64,000 bases of DNA from Micrasema longulum. Taxonomy: Eukaryota; Arthropoda; Insecta; Trichoptera; Brachycentridae. A program made the translations under genes and the position numbers. Every line of letters starts with the position of its first letter. The first letter of the stretch is position 1. Shown piece by piece: positions 53,439-63,759 of the stretch. The notes beneath the pieces were generated by a model. It did no database searches. It saw nothing but the letters and a program-made list of their open reading frames with translations, and was not told where the DNA came from. The stretch is taken from assembly GCA_022494885.1 (NCBI GenBank), contig JAGVSM010002639.1, positions 62,001-126,000 of the forward strand, in the 5' to 3' direction.

Positions 53439-53439
53439 T

Positions 53440-53745
53440 CCTGACTAACATTTTTTTATGAATTTATTACATTTATACTTGTGTGTTTGAATCTGACTAA
53501 AATATGGCAGAGATTGTGACGGTTTTTAATTCATCATAAATATAAATCCTTTCCACACCCACTGGTGAATATATGAATATGATATATGAATACATGGTAT
53601 ACCATTATTGTATTGCCCTTGTTTGTCTTTGCTACATAGTTTTATGTTATTTTTGTTCAGTTACTTGTATTTATGTAACTTTTAGTTGTAATTGTTTTAG
53701 GCTGCATATACTAGTATAATAAATAAAATAAAAATAGAAAAACTG
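53440..53745 (+). mobile_element. probable LINE 3' UTR
   Basis: T-rich non-coding stretch ending GTATAATAAATAAAATAAAA, like other LINE tails here. Similar sequence about cells, GAATAGCGAACG and TTTTCCGAA, lies on both sides (53260-53290, 53790-53830), so it may interrupt an older unit. Confidence 0.35.
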
Positions 53746-53749
53746 TAAA

Positions 53750-54668
53750 AAATGGATCGTTTTTTTAGCGAATACAGCAAATTTGTACGTTGCATAAATT
53801 TTCCGAATAGCGAACGTTCCGAATCTGAAAATGGACGCAACACCCTACGCGTCCCCAGATAATACTGCCCGAGTAGTCTTCCATCTCCGGAAGAGTAAAG
53901 CGGGGTGTTATAGGCTCATTTATATTTCCATTATAAAAGTTGATGCGTGATCGAAAATCTGCCTCGCAAAATGATTACTTATTCAAATAGGACGTCCCGC
54001 GCAATACCGTGGGCTGGGAATAGTGCGGCCAACAATAGACTTGCAAATACTAGGTGGACCAAACCTGAACATCAACAAAAAAGTTTATAATTTTTAATCA
54101 AATTTACAAGTCTCAAACACTAGATTTTCGAATAATTTTATTATACATAGATGCAATACAACTACAGCTTTAAATCATTATTCATATGTTAGGAAAAAAA
54201 AACTTTTATTTTTTTCCAATAATCTTAAAATCATTCTAAAATATTAAAACACGTGAGACCTACTTCATACAATAGAAAATTGTGTATCTTTTAGAATATA
54301 ATATCTTATTTAAGACTCATTCAATGTTTTATATGTTAAAAATGAAGAGTAAGTAAAATATAATGTACATATATATAATATTTGCACATAAAAATAAAAA
54401 TTAATGTAAAACGAACACTCCCTCTAAACACGAGTTTTCACTCTATAAGAGAGATAGAGACGTTATTATTAATTATGTACTACTCGTATGTATAAAACAT
54501 TTGTAATTTTATACTGATTTTGTTTTTAATAAATAAAAAATTAAAAAAATTATTAAAAATTTATTAAAAACCCAAAAACAATTTTTCCATAAAAAACAGA
54601 CCTAAAGCAGTTTTAATGTTTTTATTTATTTCATATTAAAAGGTCTTATTTTTTATTTATTTATTTGA
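53750..54668. other. unassigned AT-rich stretch
   Basis: Possible LINE 3' tail at 54380-54550 (ending TTTTTAATAAATAAAAAATT). No coding sequence. Confidence 0.35.
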
Positions 54669-54671
54669 CAC

Positions 54672-54900
54672 TTAATGGTGCATAGGACACTGTATTGGTA
54701 TACACTAATAGCATCGTATCTCCAAATTATTTTTTTTGTTACATAAAGGTAAGATGATCAGTCTTACGCTTCAGGTGCAAGTCCAGGGACTTTTTTAAAC
54801 CGTTTTTTTAAATAAATATTTTATGTCAACCGTGTCAGGAATCGAAGCCGAGACCTCTCGCATGGGAGGCAAATGCGCTGACCACTACACCAGGCCGACC
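54672..54900 (-). mobile_element. SINE family A
   Basis: TAATGGTGCATAGGACACTG, GATCAGTCTTACGCTTCAGG, reversed B-box and CGCTGACCACTACACC are present; a small deletion affects the head. Followed at 55070-55200 by the repeat shared with 30880-31008. Confidence 0.75.
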
Positions 54901-55069
54901 GACAATATGCATATGAAGAGTTTAAATAAATAAATAAAAAGGGCGGGAATACTTCCGAAGGTTATAGACATATTCTAGGTATATTAATACAGAATCTTAT
55001 AAGTATATACAAAGTTTGAAACAAAAATAACCTAAAAATCTACACTCCACTATACTAACACGTCAGCTA

Positions 55070-55200
55070 CTGCACAGCGAGGCGAACTTATCTCCACTCG
55101 ATTTCCTTAGTCAGAATTTTTACCTGAGAGCAGCCATCGATTTAAAAGCACTCGTCCAGGATTCTGGTTCTATCTTAGACACAGAACTGTCTGCATATTT
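55070..55200. repeat. dispersed repeat shared with 30880-31008
   Basis: GAGAGCAGCCATCGATTTAA, GGATTCTGGTTCTATCTTAG and ACACAGAA match. Both copies lie 20-200 bp from a SINE A head. Confidence 0.5.
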
Positions 55201-55209
55201 AATAAGTTG

Positions 55210-55912
55210 AAATTAATTGAATTTAATGAAGTTGAAAAAAACGTTTTTTTTTTACTAAAACGCCAATTTTTTTGTCATACCCAGTAGAGTCGAAATATTT
55301 ACTAGGATGGGGTTAAAGTTTCGGACGATCTTGTTAAGCCGGATATGACGAGGAAAGTTGACGTACAAGTAATTATACATTTATTTCCGTTCAAATTAAG
55401 GGCCACGGGTAGATTTCAATTTTTGAATAATTAAACTGCCTTAGGGCTAAAAAAAAAATTAAATAAAATAAGTTTATTCCAAAATAAAAGTAGGGAAGTG
55501 CAATACTATAGTGTATCCTTTCTATATTTCTTTTAAAATTATTTTCCAGGTTTAAGTTCACAATGTCTGGACATTGTCAAAGTATTGACTATGTTCCCTT
55601 TGCGACCCCCCTCACCCCACTCACCCTTAGACCCGCGTCTGTTAACACTCTCTTAGCCGAGCGATGTCTTCCCACATATTAAATCTTAGACTCAATTATT
55701 GTAACTTCCACTTATGTGCTAAATTTTAAGAAATAAATTCTTTCCCTCAATGATCATGTTTTCATACCTGTACTTTAGATAACTATCCATTTATATGCTA
55801 ACACCTTAGATAAGTGGAATAAAAACCCCCCTGCTCTAAGTTTCACTGATTAATTAGTTTATTTTTGTTTAAATTCTATGCCATTGTGAATAATAAATAT
55901 TCTGTGTTTTCT
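55210..55912. other. unassigned stretch
   Basis: Contains a transcript-like 3' region at 55700-55905 with several AATAAA-type signals, but no reading frame or partner that would identify it. Confidence 0.35.
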
Positions 55913-55914
55913 AT

Positions 55915-56010
55915 ATTAGTTTATATCACCCGTCAATGGGAGAAGTGCTCTCCCAAAACCGTAGTTTTCATTTCAACAAAGTTTTATTTTCATGATAATT
56001 AACAATATCA
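55915..56010. mobile_element. relative of the 190-bp insertion at 23315
   Basis: TTTATATCACCCGTCAATGG, GAAGTGCTCTCCCAAAAC and CAAAGTTTTATTTTCATGAT match the core and one arm of 23353-23504. The other arm is not recognisable. Confidence 0.6.
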
Positions 56011-56094
56011 CTTTTATTTTTTAAATGAATTTTTGTACAATAAATACTTTTTTACAAAGATTCAAAGATTCTGGGAAAATTAACGGATAATGAT

Positions 56095-56285
56095 CGTTCG
56101 CTATCATCATTCTATGTCCGCTCCCTATTTGGAGCATATAGTCTCCGCAAAGAGCCGTCAGGCATCTCTGTCAGCTACCAGCTCCGGTGGAACTTCCCAA
56201 GTCAGGTTCGCGTCCCGTAGTTCTGGCATGAACTGCCGAAGAACAGTCAGCAACGGACGCCCAGAACGTCGTTCGCCATAGCAAT
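56095..56285 (-). mobile_element. RTE-like LINE 3' end
   Basis: Same sequence as 25228-25400 with differences (CTATTTGGAGCATATAGTCT; GCATCTCTGTCAGCTACCAG; GGTTCGCGTCCCGTAGTTCT). On the minus strand it encodes the last part of ORF2, equivalent to the WEDAQELAADR region. Severely 5'-truncated. Confidence 0.65.
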
Positions 56286-56289
56286 GATT

Positions 56290-56758
56290 GAATTTATCAA
56301 TTAATTTATAGCAACAGAGATGAAGAACGTCTTCGAGAAGGGATTACAGAAGACAATTTAAAATTAATATTTGTATAATAAAATATATGTACTTTCTTTT
56401 CTCTTTCTCAATTATAAAAAATATTATACCTGTCTATTTATTATAGGAACAGAAATTCATAATGCCATGCCTTTGTGGGATTTTTTGTTTACTATTTTTA
56501 CTGTTAATATGTTTTACATTGCTATGAAATTATCCTTTATTTTTGTATTCTCTGTTTAACCTCTTATGTTTATTGTAAAAAAACAACAAAATGATATATA
56601 AAAAAAAATTAAAATACAATAATTTTACAAAAATCGTCTAAAAAACTATATAAATTTTTAGTAAATAAATTCTAGGGCCTCAATTATGATGGGAAGATCA
56701 AATTTGTCTTCAATTTTATCTACAAAGTAAAATAAAGTTTTCTGTATGAAAAATAAAA
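56290..56758. other. mostly unassigned
   Basis: AGCAACAGAGATGAAGAACG at 56308-56327 is a short family F trace. The rest is AT-rich without an assignment. Confidence 0.4.
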
Positions 56759-56760
56759 TA

Positions 56761-57485
56761 TGCGTAGGATTAGATAGTTGCGGGATGGTTGGAGCTCCTA
56801 CCCAGGTTAAAGATTGACAGAGAAGACACGAGGTTGCTGTTTGATGCGTATTTATTACAAAGCGAATAAGATACAGCACTTGGTTGTGTAGCACGAGAGT
56901 AGCGGAAATGATGGGTTGAAGAAACTGCACTAGAACTACATGCTGCAACTGAGTGACGTCGTCGAGCTGGTCTGACGTGAACTGAACTTGTTGGGCTGAC
57001 TAACTGAACGGGCTGACTGATGTTGGCTGCGTCCTGTGGTCCCTTTATAGACGACGTCCCTTTGTGGTTCGTTTCTTCGTGGTAGGGATGATGTGAAAAT
57101 ACTGCAGAACAATGCTCTCGGTTTAACGAGCAATACTATAAAGCTAGGGTTTCCTAGGACAGCGGTGCCCGTATTTTAACGGCCGTAGTGAACGGTGATG
57201 CAGTAGACAGCCGTCGTAACGTCGACTAGAGAGTAGTTTCCTAGGAAAACGGTGTTAAATGGTGTTGATAACACCGTTTTCCTAGAAAACCACACTCTAG
57301 TCACCGTTACGACGGCTGTCCACTGCATCACCGTTCACTACGGCCGTTAAAATACGGGCACCGCTGTCCCAGGAAACCCTAGCTTAAGAGTTGCATTATA
57401 CGAATGTATTGGATTCGATAGAAAATGATGACATTGCATCGTCGGTCATTAGTCTACTTCAGGTGAGCTAATTTAACACGTGTGG
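56761..57485 (+). mobile_element. element E copy 2, split by a palindrome
   Basis: TGCGTAGGATTAG, GGAGCTCCTACCCAGG, CGAGGTTGCTGTTTGATGCG, GAACTACATGCTGC and, after the palindrome at 57141-57385, TGTATTGGATTCGATAGAAA and ATTTAACACGTGTG. The palindrome sits at a different position in E than in copy 1, so the two insertions were independent. Confidence 0.65.
57141..57385. mobile_element. palindromic MITE P, single unit (245 bp)
   Basis: Arms of about 115 bp: AAGCTAGGGTTTCCTAGGAC, TTAACGGCCGTAGTGAACGG and GACAGCCGTCGTAACG, each with its complement on the right. The centre is near TTAAATGGTGTTGATAAC. TTAA follows the left half of the right flank (CTTAAG at 57383-57388). No coding capacity. Confidence 0.75.
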
Positions 57486-57639
57486 TTACATTTTTTTCCC
57501 ACATGTTCAATTACCGGTTACCGACGAAAATACTTTGAACTTTCATACAAATATACACACTTTCGTACATAAATATCGATATTAGTTCATACCGTTTCAG
57601 TATATACAGATGAATATAGCCGTTCATAATCGCGGCCCT

Positions 57640-57885
57640 GGGGTAATTACTACAAACGGGTTACTTCAAAATCAGCATTTTTGAGTTAACTAATAAATCA
57701 AAAGAACACACATTTTAGAATCCGCCTCCTTGAATGACAAGTCGTGCATTCAAATCATCATAATTTTATTTGAACGCATCATGACATGTCTATTTGTAGC
57801 ATTCACGGAGGCAGATACAAAAATATATTTTAGAGGTTAATTCAAAAATCCTGATTTCGAAGTTACCTAGTTTTAGTTATACCCC
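57640..57885. mobile_element. 246-bp palindromic element
   Basis: Left arm GG GGTAATTACTACAAACGGG, then TTACTTCAAAATCAGCATTT and CCGCCTCCTTGAATG, pairs with the right arm ending TTTAGTTATACCCC. Arms are about 100 bp, imperfectly matched, so it is older than the other foldbacks. Confidence 0.65.
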
Positions 57886-57889
57886 ACGA

Positions 57890-58345
57890 ATTACAAATTC
57901 TGCCTTAATTTCTAACTTTTATCATTGATGTTTCGCCAAATTAATGAATTATAATTAAATTGTGAAAAGCATTATTGTCTGAATAATTAATATAATTATT
58001 ATAATAATTGTATGTGACAGGGCAAAATACGCGGGTATAATTACAAACGATGTCACTCAAGACCAAACCGATACATATTCAATTAATTAATTTCTGTTAA
58101 AATAATTGGAACATGTTTGCTAAAATTAAATTTTCTATTTAACCTGTCAATGTGCGACATATTTTCGTCCATGGAAAATAAAAAAATAGATATTTTACCT
58201 GTAAAATTCGGATTTTACCAGGGCTTGAAGAACATACATCATTGATATTTATATATATATATATATATTGGATTTTTTATTTTTATTTATTTACAATTTT
58301 AAAAAACCCGTTAGGGTTACATTAGAAATTTAATATTGTCTTGTC
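57890..58345. other. unassigned, with (TA)n microsatellite
   Basis: A TA dinucleotide run at about 58247-58268. The sequence CGGGTATAATTACAAACGAT at 58033-58052 resembles the end of the 57640 palindrome. The last part is the 3' UTR of the next LINE. Confidence 0.4.
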
Positions 58346-58774
58346 ATTTTATGTCTTGTCTAGTCTAGTTAGTTCAGTCATCATGTGCTTTTTTAGATTG
58401 ATTTTAAATTTGTCTCCAGTAAAAGTTTTCAAGTAGTAAGGTAGGTCGTTGTAGTGTTTAAGTCCATTATGTAGTATTTTTGACTGTCCTGTGTTTGTCT
58501 TTGCTTTTTCAATATGATAGTTTTGTTGTTCTCTGGTGTTATATTTGTGTATGTCAGCATTTTTCAATAATATTATGTCGTCGTCTTGTATGTTTCCCAG
58601 TGGTATTTTGTGCACAATTTTTAAGGTCTCAATTATAGTCGAGTAGTTTATGTCTAAGGGAAGAGACCATTGCAGAAGACTACTGCGAGAAATAACATAG
58701 ATATATCTTGGGCATACAAGAGAAATTGACCAAGTGACAAAATCAATAATGTTTGGTGTTTTTCTAGAGTTCAA
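58270..58774 (-). mobile_element. LINE ORF2 C-terminus and 3' UTR
   Basis: Minus frame 58349-58774 ends INYSTIIETLKIVHKIPLGN, IHKYNTREQQNYHIEKAKTN, ILHNGLKHYNDLPYYLKTFT and KFKINLKKHMMTEL. YNTR.....I......T......YNGLK.YN.LP..LK......FK..LKK is the standard LINE tail. The 3' UTR is short and ends in AAATAAATAAAAATAAAAAA near 58275. Residues before about 58700 do not fit the family and may be flanking sequence. Confidence 0.65.
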
Positions 58775-58949
58775 TTGCTTCTCAGAGATCAGAGTAGGTG
58801 GTTGGTAATTTTACATTAATTAAACGGTACATTCAACTTTAATGTAGATTATAACCGTATTTAAAAAATGTTATCACTTTTATGTAAATAAATACCGAAA
58901 ATGATAAGGGCAAATCTGAAGGTCATAAGAAGGTAAATATGATTTTATA

Positions 58950-59970
58950 AATTAAATATTACAACTAGAATTATCTTCTTTTTTTAAAAAAAAAAAAGTA
59001 AAATTCTATAAAAAAAAGGTTTCCACTAAAGTATTTCAATAAATTTCATTTTTTTTAGTATTACCGAAGGCATTATTTTACGTAGAAACAAAAGAAAAAG
59101 TTTGTGATTTAAAATGCTTGTATTTCTTTAAAAAATAAAAAAATTAAAACTTGGCTTTGGCCACTTTCATGTTCAAATTATTATCTTTAAATTATTAAAA
59201 CAAATTTTAGTTCAATACTTAGTCTTTATTGAAATCCCAGATACCTAAGTTTAGTTTAAATTTGAAATGGCATAATCTGCCGGTATAAAAGTAATTATAT
59301 TTTAGTTACATAAACCGTTTACCGTTTATTGACTTATATATGTATTCTAAATAAGTATTTTTCTAACTTCTTCTAATTTTAAGATTATTTTAATACAAAT
59401 TATACGCAAAAACTCCTGTTCTCCACTGCAATACGTGTATGTATTATTATGTATCCTCATATATTTTCAACTAATATGTAAAGATTTTTTAATTTTTTTA
59501 AATTCAATTTTTATTTTTCGTTCTCATCTTAATTCATTTTTATTTTTGCTCCTTGCTTTGTGTAAAATGCATTTCTGTCTTCATATTTAAAGATGCACTT
59601 CTGTTCTTTCCACTTTTATACTAATGTAAAGATGATATTTTTGATATTTTTCTATTTCTTCTAAAAATCATTTATACATATTTTGCTACTTCTTTGTAAA
59701 ATACATGTCTGTCTTTATTTGTATATATGTATGTAAAACATGTTAAAGCCTAAAGGGCGTTTAAATAACTACATAAAAAAATAAAAATAAAATTAAGACT
59801 TTTAAGTATATTTTTTAATAGAAATAAATAATTTTAAAAAATATTGTTTTTATCTAATTCATATTTTTTTTTTTTTTTATTATTCCACGATTAAATAAAA
59901 ATATTCGTTTTAAAATGGCAAAATCGTATGATTTCCTAATTTTGCGTTCGTTTTACCAGACTTCAGCCTT
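58950..59970. repeat. dispersed repeat H, copy 2, with insertion
   Basis: Matches 16616-17160 on both sides of an extra 483 bp (59315-59797). The left match ends at TTTAGTTACATAAA and the right resumes at ACTTTTAAGTATA. Confidence 0.65.
59315..59797 (+). mobile_element. insertion in repeat H, LINE 3' UTR-like
   Basis: Absent from repeat H copy 1. T-rich, ends GGGCGTTTAAATAACTACAT then AAAAAAATAAAAATAAAATT, an A-rich tail. A target duplication is not clear. Confidence 0.5.
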
Positions 59971-60135
59971 AACTTATGTCACAATAATCCGGCTTCTATT
60001 GAATGAGTTTTCTGTGGTTTCCTCTTCATTAAGCAAATGTTGAGAAGTTTCTATAAATCCTACTCAGATAAAGACAGCCAGGAAACACAATTCAAACACA
60101 AGAAATATACACCTTGTACATTATAAGCATGGCCA

Positions 60136-61022
60136 ATAATAGTGAACGGAGATATTCTGAATCAGGTAGAAGAATTTGTGTACCTGGGAAGAAGGTTTAC
60201 TAGGGACGGAAAGGCCGAGAAAGATATTGAAAGGAGGGTGAGTGCCGGGAGCAGGGTGAACGGTGAACTAACGGCGGCCTCCGTGGTGTAGTGGTCAAGA
60301 CGCTTGACACACGCACGGAAGGCTCCGGGTTCGATTCCCGGTGAGAACACAAAAATTTAAAAATGTGATTTTTCTAAAGCCTGGGTGCTCTGTGATGTAA
60401 TTCACCACTGTAATTAGGCCTCCTGGCCTGTTGTGGTGCAAAAAAAAAAAACTGTTATTTAAAAAAAAACTAAAATCTACTTTGGCAAACAAATGTTTAT
60501 CGCGGGAGGCTAAACTAGCAGTTCACAAAGGAGTTCTAGTGCCAACTCTAATGTATGGGAGCAAAGTATGGAATTGGAAAAATGATGATGAAAGTAGGTT
60601 GAATGCTGTCGAAATGCGATCCCTAAGGCGAATGTGTGTTTCACAAATGTCGAGATCCGTGAAGTGTGTAAGGCTGAGACATGCATTATTGACAGAATCA
60701 AGAAAGGGGTGCTGCATTGGTTTGGACATGTAGAGCGAATGGACAGCGAAAGAACAGCTAAAATAATCTACGGTGCAAATGTTGATGGATGCAGAAAACA
60801 AGGAAGACCGAGAAAGACATGGCGTGATCAAGTCCATCAAATACTTGAAGATGGAAAATGTCAAAAGTAGGAATAATCGGCGCGCGTGCATGAGAAGATG
60901 TATGAATGTAGAGGAAACGAGGTCTGTATGCCAAGATAGAGTGTCATGGCGTTCTATCCTCTCTGCCTACCCCTACGGGGAAACGGCGTGATGGTTTGTT
61001 TGTTGTTTGTTTGTTTGTTTGC
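60136..61022 (+). mobile_element. RTE-like LINE with (GTTT)n tail, split by a SINE
   Basis: The first part reads VNGDILNQVEEFVYLGR, RDGKAEKDIERRVSAG. After the SINE it reads LANKCLSREAKLAVHKGVLV, LMYGSKVWNWKNDDESRLNA, VEMRSLRRMC, then with shifts GVLHWFGHVERMDSERTAK, GRPRKTWRDQVHQILED, RNNRRACMRRCMNVEE and WRSILSAYPYGETA. It ends in GTTTGTTTGTTGTTTG. Compared with 43991 it is less damaged in the C-terminus but has at least two shifts. Confidence 0.8.
60272..60465 (+). mobile_element. tRNA-derived SINE, family B
   Basis: Head CGGCCTCCGTGGTGTAGTGG with B-box GGGTTCGATTCCC, then AAGCCTGGGTGCTCTGTGAT and GGCCTCCTGGCCTGTTGTGG, ending in A-runs. AACTAA lies before it and again after it, consistent with a short target duplication. 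It interrupts the LINE codons for NGEL and KSTLANK. It differs from family A in body sequence. Confidence 0.75.
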
Positions 61023-61049
61023 CAATAGTACTGAAACTCTCATAAAAAC

Positions 61050-61280
61050 AGCTTTGTGAGATTCAACTTAACAGTAACTGCAGACGCATATTGTAAAGAA
61101 TTGCCAACAAACATAGAGAGGCTCGCAGTAAAACAAACTATGATAGACTATCGCTGATCTCACTCATGACAGACGGTCTCGCGGCTGCAAGAGTTGAAAC
61201 TAGAGACTCTACGTCACGCAGCATACTCGCCGGACCTCGCTCCAACTACATTTTTTTTCGAAATTTACTTTACAAGAAGG
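61050..61280 (+). pseudogene. mariner-type transposase relic, first part
   Basis: A single frame reads LTVTADAYCKELPTNIERLA, VKQTMIDYR, two stops, then QTVSRLQELKLETLRHAAYS and PDLAPTTFFFEIYFTRR. TVTADAYC and YSPDLAP are signature segments of mariner transposases; the latter carries the third catalytic Asp region. The HDNARPH segment expected in between is deleted or degraded around the stops. Its C-terminal end resumes at 62012. Confidence 0.7.
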
Positions 61281-61300
61281 AAAATATATATATGTATATA

Positions 61301-62011
61301 ACTAGCGGACCCGACAGACGTTGTCCTGCCCGAACGTTGGCTTGCCTGCTATCATCCTGGAAAAATACTTTTCATCTAGGTACTTGTTTGTGATTAAATT
61401 CCAAAACTAAAAATTGTTGATATTAAAAAAATATTGAATTTAAGTGGGTACTTGTTTATAGTTGAATTCCAAAACATAAATTATATATAATAAATATTTT
61501 TTCAAATATGGCATTCTTTTTGCAAACGTCAAACTCCGGTCGTGTCACCAACAAAGTGGTGTACTTATGTAGGAATACGATTTTTTAAAATGGATTGAAT
61601 TTAATATTATTTTAGTGTTACCGAAAATCTAATAAAAATAAATAAATGGGTAGAAATTATAAGGAATTTAAGGAAAGAATCGGATTGAGATTCACAAAAA
61701 ACAAATGCTGTTTGTAAACATTCAAAAACAAACTTTTTTTATCCACAAAAAATCAACATCCTTCCATTTTTTTGCAAATGCATTCTCCCCGAATGCAACC
61801 CTGGTAGATCGATCAATAAAACATTTATGCTCCTAACGTTTTTTTAACATATTCGATTGATGATTTTAATATCTACGAACACGCACAGCGAAAAGATCTA
61901 TATTTCTCTGAAAACCGCACGTAAATCGGTTAAGCCGTTTAGGAGAAGTACGGTGACATCACACATCACACGTACAGAGGAATTATATATATATATATAT
62001 ATATAAAGATA
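61301..62011 (+). mobile_element. CTAGCGGACCC dispersed element, 0.7 kb, longest copy
   Basis: Starts CTAGCGGACCCGACAGACGT and ends TACAGAGGAATTATATATAT plus a TA run. The inner part has ATGGCATTCTTTTTGCAAAC and GAAAACCGCACGTAAATCGG. Partial reverse copies at 35398-35520 and 38413-38658. Elements with this start and a TA-rich end are frequent in lepidopteran genomes, but I cannot fix the class (RTE-derived SINE or Helitron-like). It sits inside the mariner relic. Confidence 0.65.
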
Positions 62012-62090
62012 ACATTTGTCGACTCCTGCCCACAGGACCTTCACAGCAGAAGCATCAATCAACCATCATTAAATTGGCGAAACTGTAGGT
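62012..62090 (+). pseudogene. mariner-type transposase relic, C-terminal part
   Basis: Reads TFVDSCPQDLHSRSINQPSL then NWRNCRF and a stop, matching the usual mariner C-terminus (F..SRP..F...GI..L..RW..C). It is separated from 61050-61280 by the 61301-62011 element. Confidence 0.6.
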
Positions 62091-62091
62091 T

Positions 62092-62396
62092 TTGATAATA
62101 AATTGTGAGTATAAATACCTTAGATAAATCTCACAAACATTTTCACTCTATTATATTGCTTGATCATCCAGTATAATCCATGTAAATCGGGTAATTGATG
62201 GCACTTGGAACTTACCTGCGAACAAACGAAAAACAATTATTATTGAGGAATGGGAATAATACATCATTAATTCTATTTAAGTTATTTGTTGACAATTATT
62301 GATGGAATTCCATTGTAATTGTATAATAACTGTATAATATTTAAATACTTGGTACACTTCCACTTATTTATTTGACCAATTAGCGCTTTTACCCTC
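62092..62396. other. unassigned stretch
   Basis: AT-rich, no element recognised. The first part could include the mariner 3' end. Confidence 0.4.
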
Positions 62397-62397
62397 T

Positions 62398-62600
62398 AAG
62401 GGAAAAAACTTAAAACCCACTTGTTCTCTAAATCATTTGAATAAATCCGTAGCACGTGACAACAAAATAAATTATTTTAATCAAATTACAAATTTAAAGC
62501 TTCAATTAAATTAACTTAACAGTAGAATCACCATGTAAAGCGCCCTTGAGGTCTTTTATTACGAAAATGGCGCTATATAAGTTATCCACAATAAAAAAAA
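62398..62600 (+). mobile_element. L2/CR1-like LINE 3' end
   Basis: AAAACTTAAAACCCACTTGT corresponds to the last ORF2 codons (LKTHLFS), followed by the UTR with AAATCCGTAGCACGTGACAA, AAAGCGCCCTTGAGGTC and GGCGCTATATAAGTTATCC. Strong 5' truncation. Confidence 0.75.
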
Positions 62601-62604
62601 AGGG

Positions 62605-63112
62605 GCATATTCAGGCTGGTCTTGTATTTGAATATGAGTTATCATACAATACATTAAAGGAATCCATCTTAAAAACACATATTTTATTTACCATTTTTAT
62701 TTGTGATAAAAGCTTATTGCAATTTACAAATATAATTTATTGGTTCTTCACACATACTCAAATTTCACAGGCAGTTACATGGTTTATAAAGACATTAAAA
62801 AAATAAAATACAAGTCTAAGTTGATATTTTACTATTGTCTATAATATTAATTCTCTAGAATTGATTGATTGCGTCTGTCCTTTATACTCGCGCACGGGAA
62901 TTCGAGCCTTATTATCGTGGTATCAACGCTAAATCAGGGTCATTTTCGTTTATTAAAATTGTATCAAACAGTCGGCCACAGCTGACTGTTTTCTTTTTTC
63001 TTTTTTCAATAATTTATTCTGTTCTTTTAAATTTTAATCGCTTACTAACCAATATTTTCACGTAGATTTAATATTTCTATAAATTTTGGGTGGTTTTAGT
63101 AGCATTATTTTA
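62605..63112. other. unassigned stretch
   Basis: No element recognised. Frames at 62546-62806 and 62865-63065 have no motifs. Confidence 0.4.
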
Positions 63113-63115
63113 ACC

Positions 63116-63588
63116 GACCGATAACCGACTGTTTTATATATTTATCTTTTAAGACACTTTGCAAAAATTCTGAATTTGATTTACATAAAAACTTTTCGGC
63201 AAAACAATTGATTTAGCCGTCACATGCTACGAATTAAATAAAATTATTTTAGAGAACAGATGCGTTTCAAGTTTGTTTTACGAAATATCGAAATCAGAAA
63301 TGACATAGCTTCAGTATGACGTCATAGTTGAAGATAAACATATCCCGACCGACTACTAAGATACACGAACGATCCCCCCACCAACAAGTTTTGATGTAAG
63401 TACGTCGGCGATAACCGACTGTTTTATATATTTATATTTTTTAGACGCTTTGCAAAAGGATATTATGCATTTGAATTTGATGTACATAAAAACTTTTCAG
63501 CAAACAATTCATTTAGCCGTCAGATACTACGAATTTAATAAAATTATTTAGAGAACAGATGCGTTTTAATGAATGTTTTACGAAATAT
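63116..63588. repeat. direct duplication of a ~180-bp segment
   Basis: ATAACCGACTGTTTTATATA to TTTTACGAAATATC at 63116-63295 recurs at 63411-63588. The segment between them (63318-63395) matches the dispersed block at 10425-10510. Both copies contain the start of an L2-like 3' UTR in reverse (GCCGTCACATGCTACGAATT). The duplication therefore covers a LINE junction. Confidence 0.7.
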
Positions 63589-63675
63589 CACTTCATTCTC
63601 GCAGTTTCGCACTTCTGCTGGGAAAACGTTCCACGCCATAGGACCTTCGACCGCAAATGCGCGTTTATCTAGAGG
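63589..63675 (-). mobile_element. L2/CR1-like LINE C-terminus fragment
   Basis: ACTTCATTCTCGCAGTTTCG, CTGCTGGGAAAACGTTCCAC and ACCGCAAATGCGCG align with the NALPAEVRG and FAVAGP region of the copies at 5287 and 40600. It breaks off where the RTE-like tail begins. Confidence 0.7.
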
Positions 63676-63757
63676 TCCGTACGCGAACTGAGTGGAGTGG
63701 CGTTTTCTCCTCTCTGCCTACCCCACGGAGAAACGGCATTTGGATGGTTTGTTTGTT
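63676..63757 (+). mobile_element. RTE-like LINE 3' tail, extreme 5' truncation
   Basis: GTGGAGTGGCGTTTTCTCCT, CTCTGCCTACCCCACGGAGA and GGTTTGTTTGTTTG match the last ~70 bp of the copy at 60136-61022. It landed in the L2-like fragment. Confidence 0.65.
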
Positions 63758-63759
63758 TG

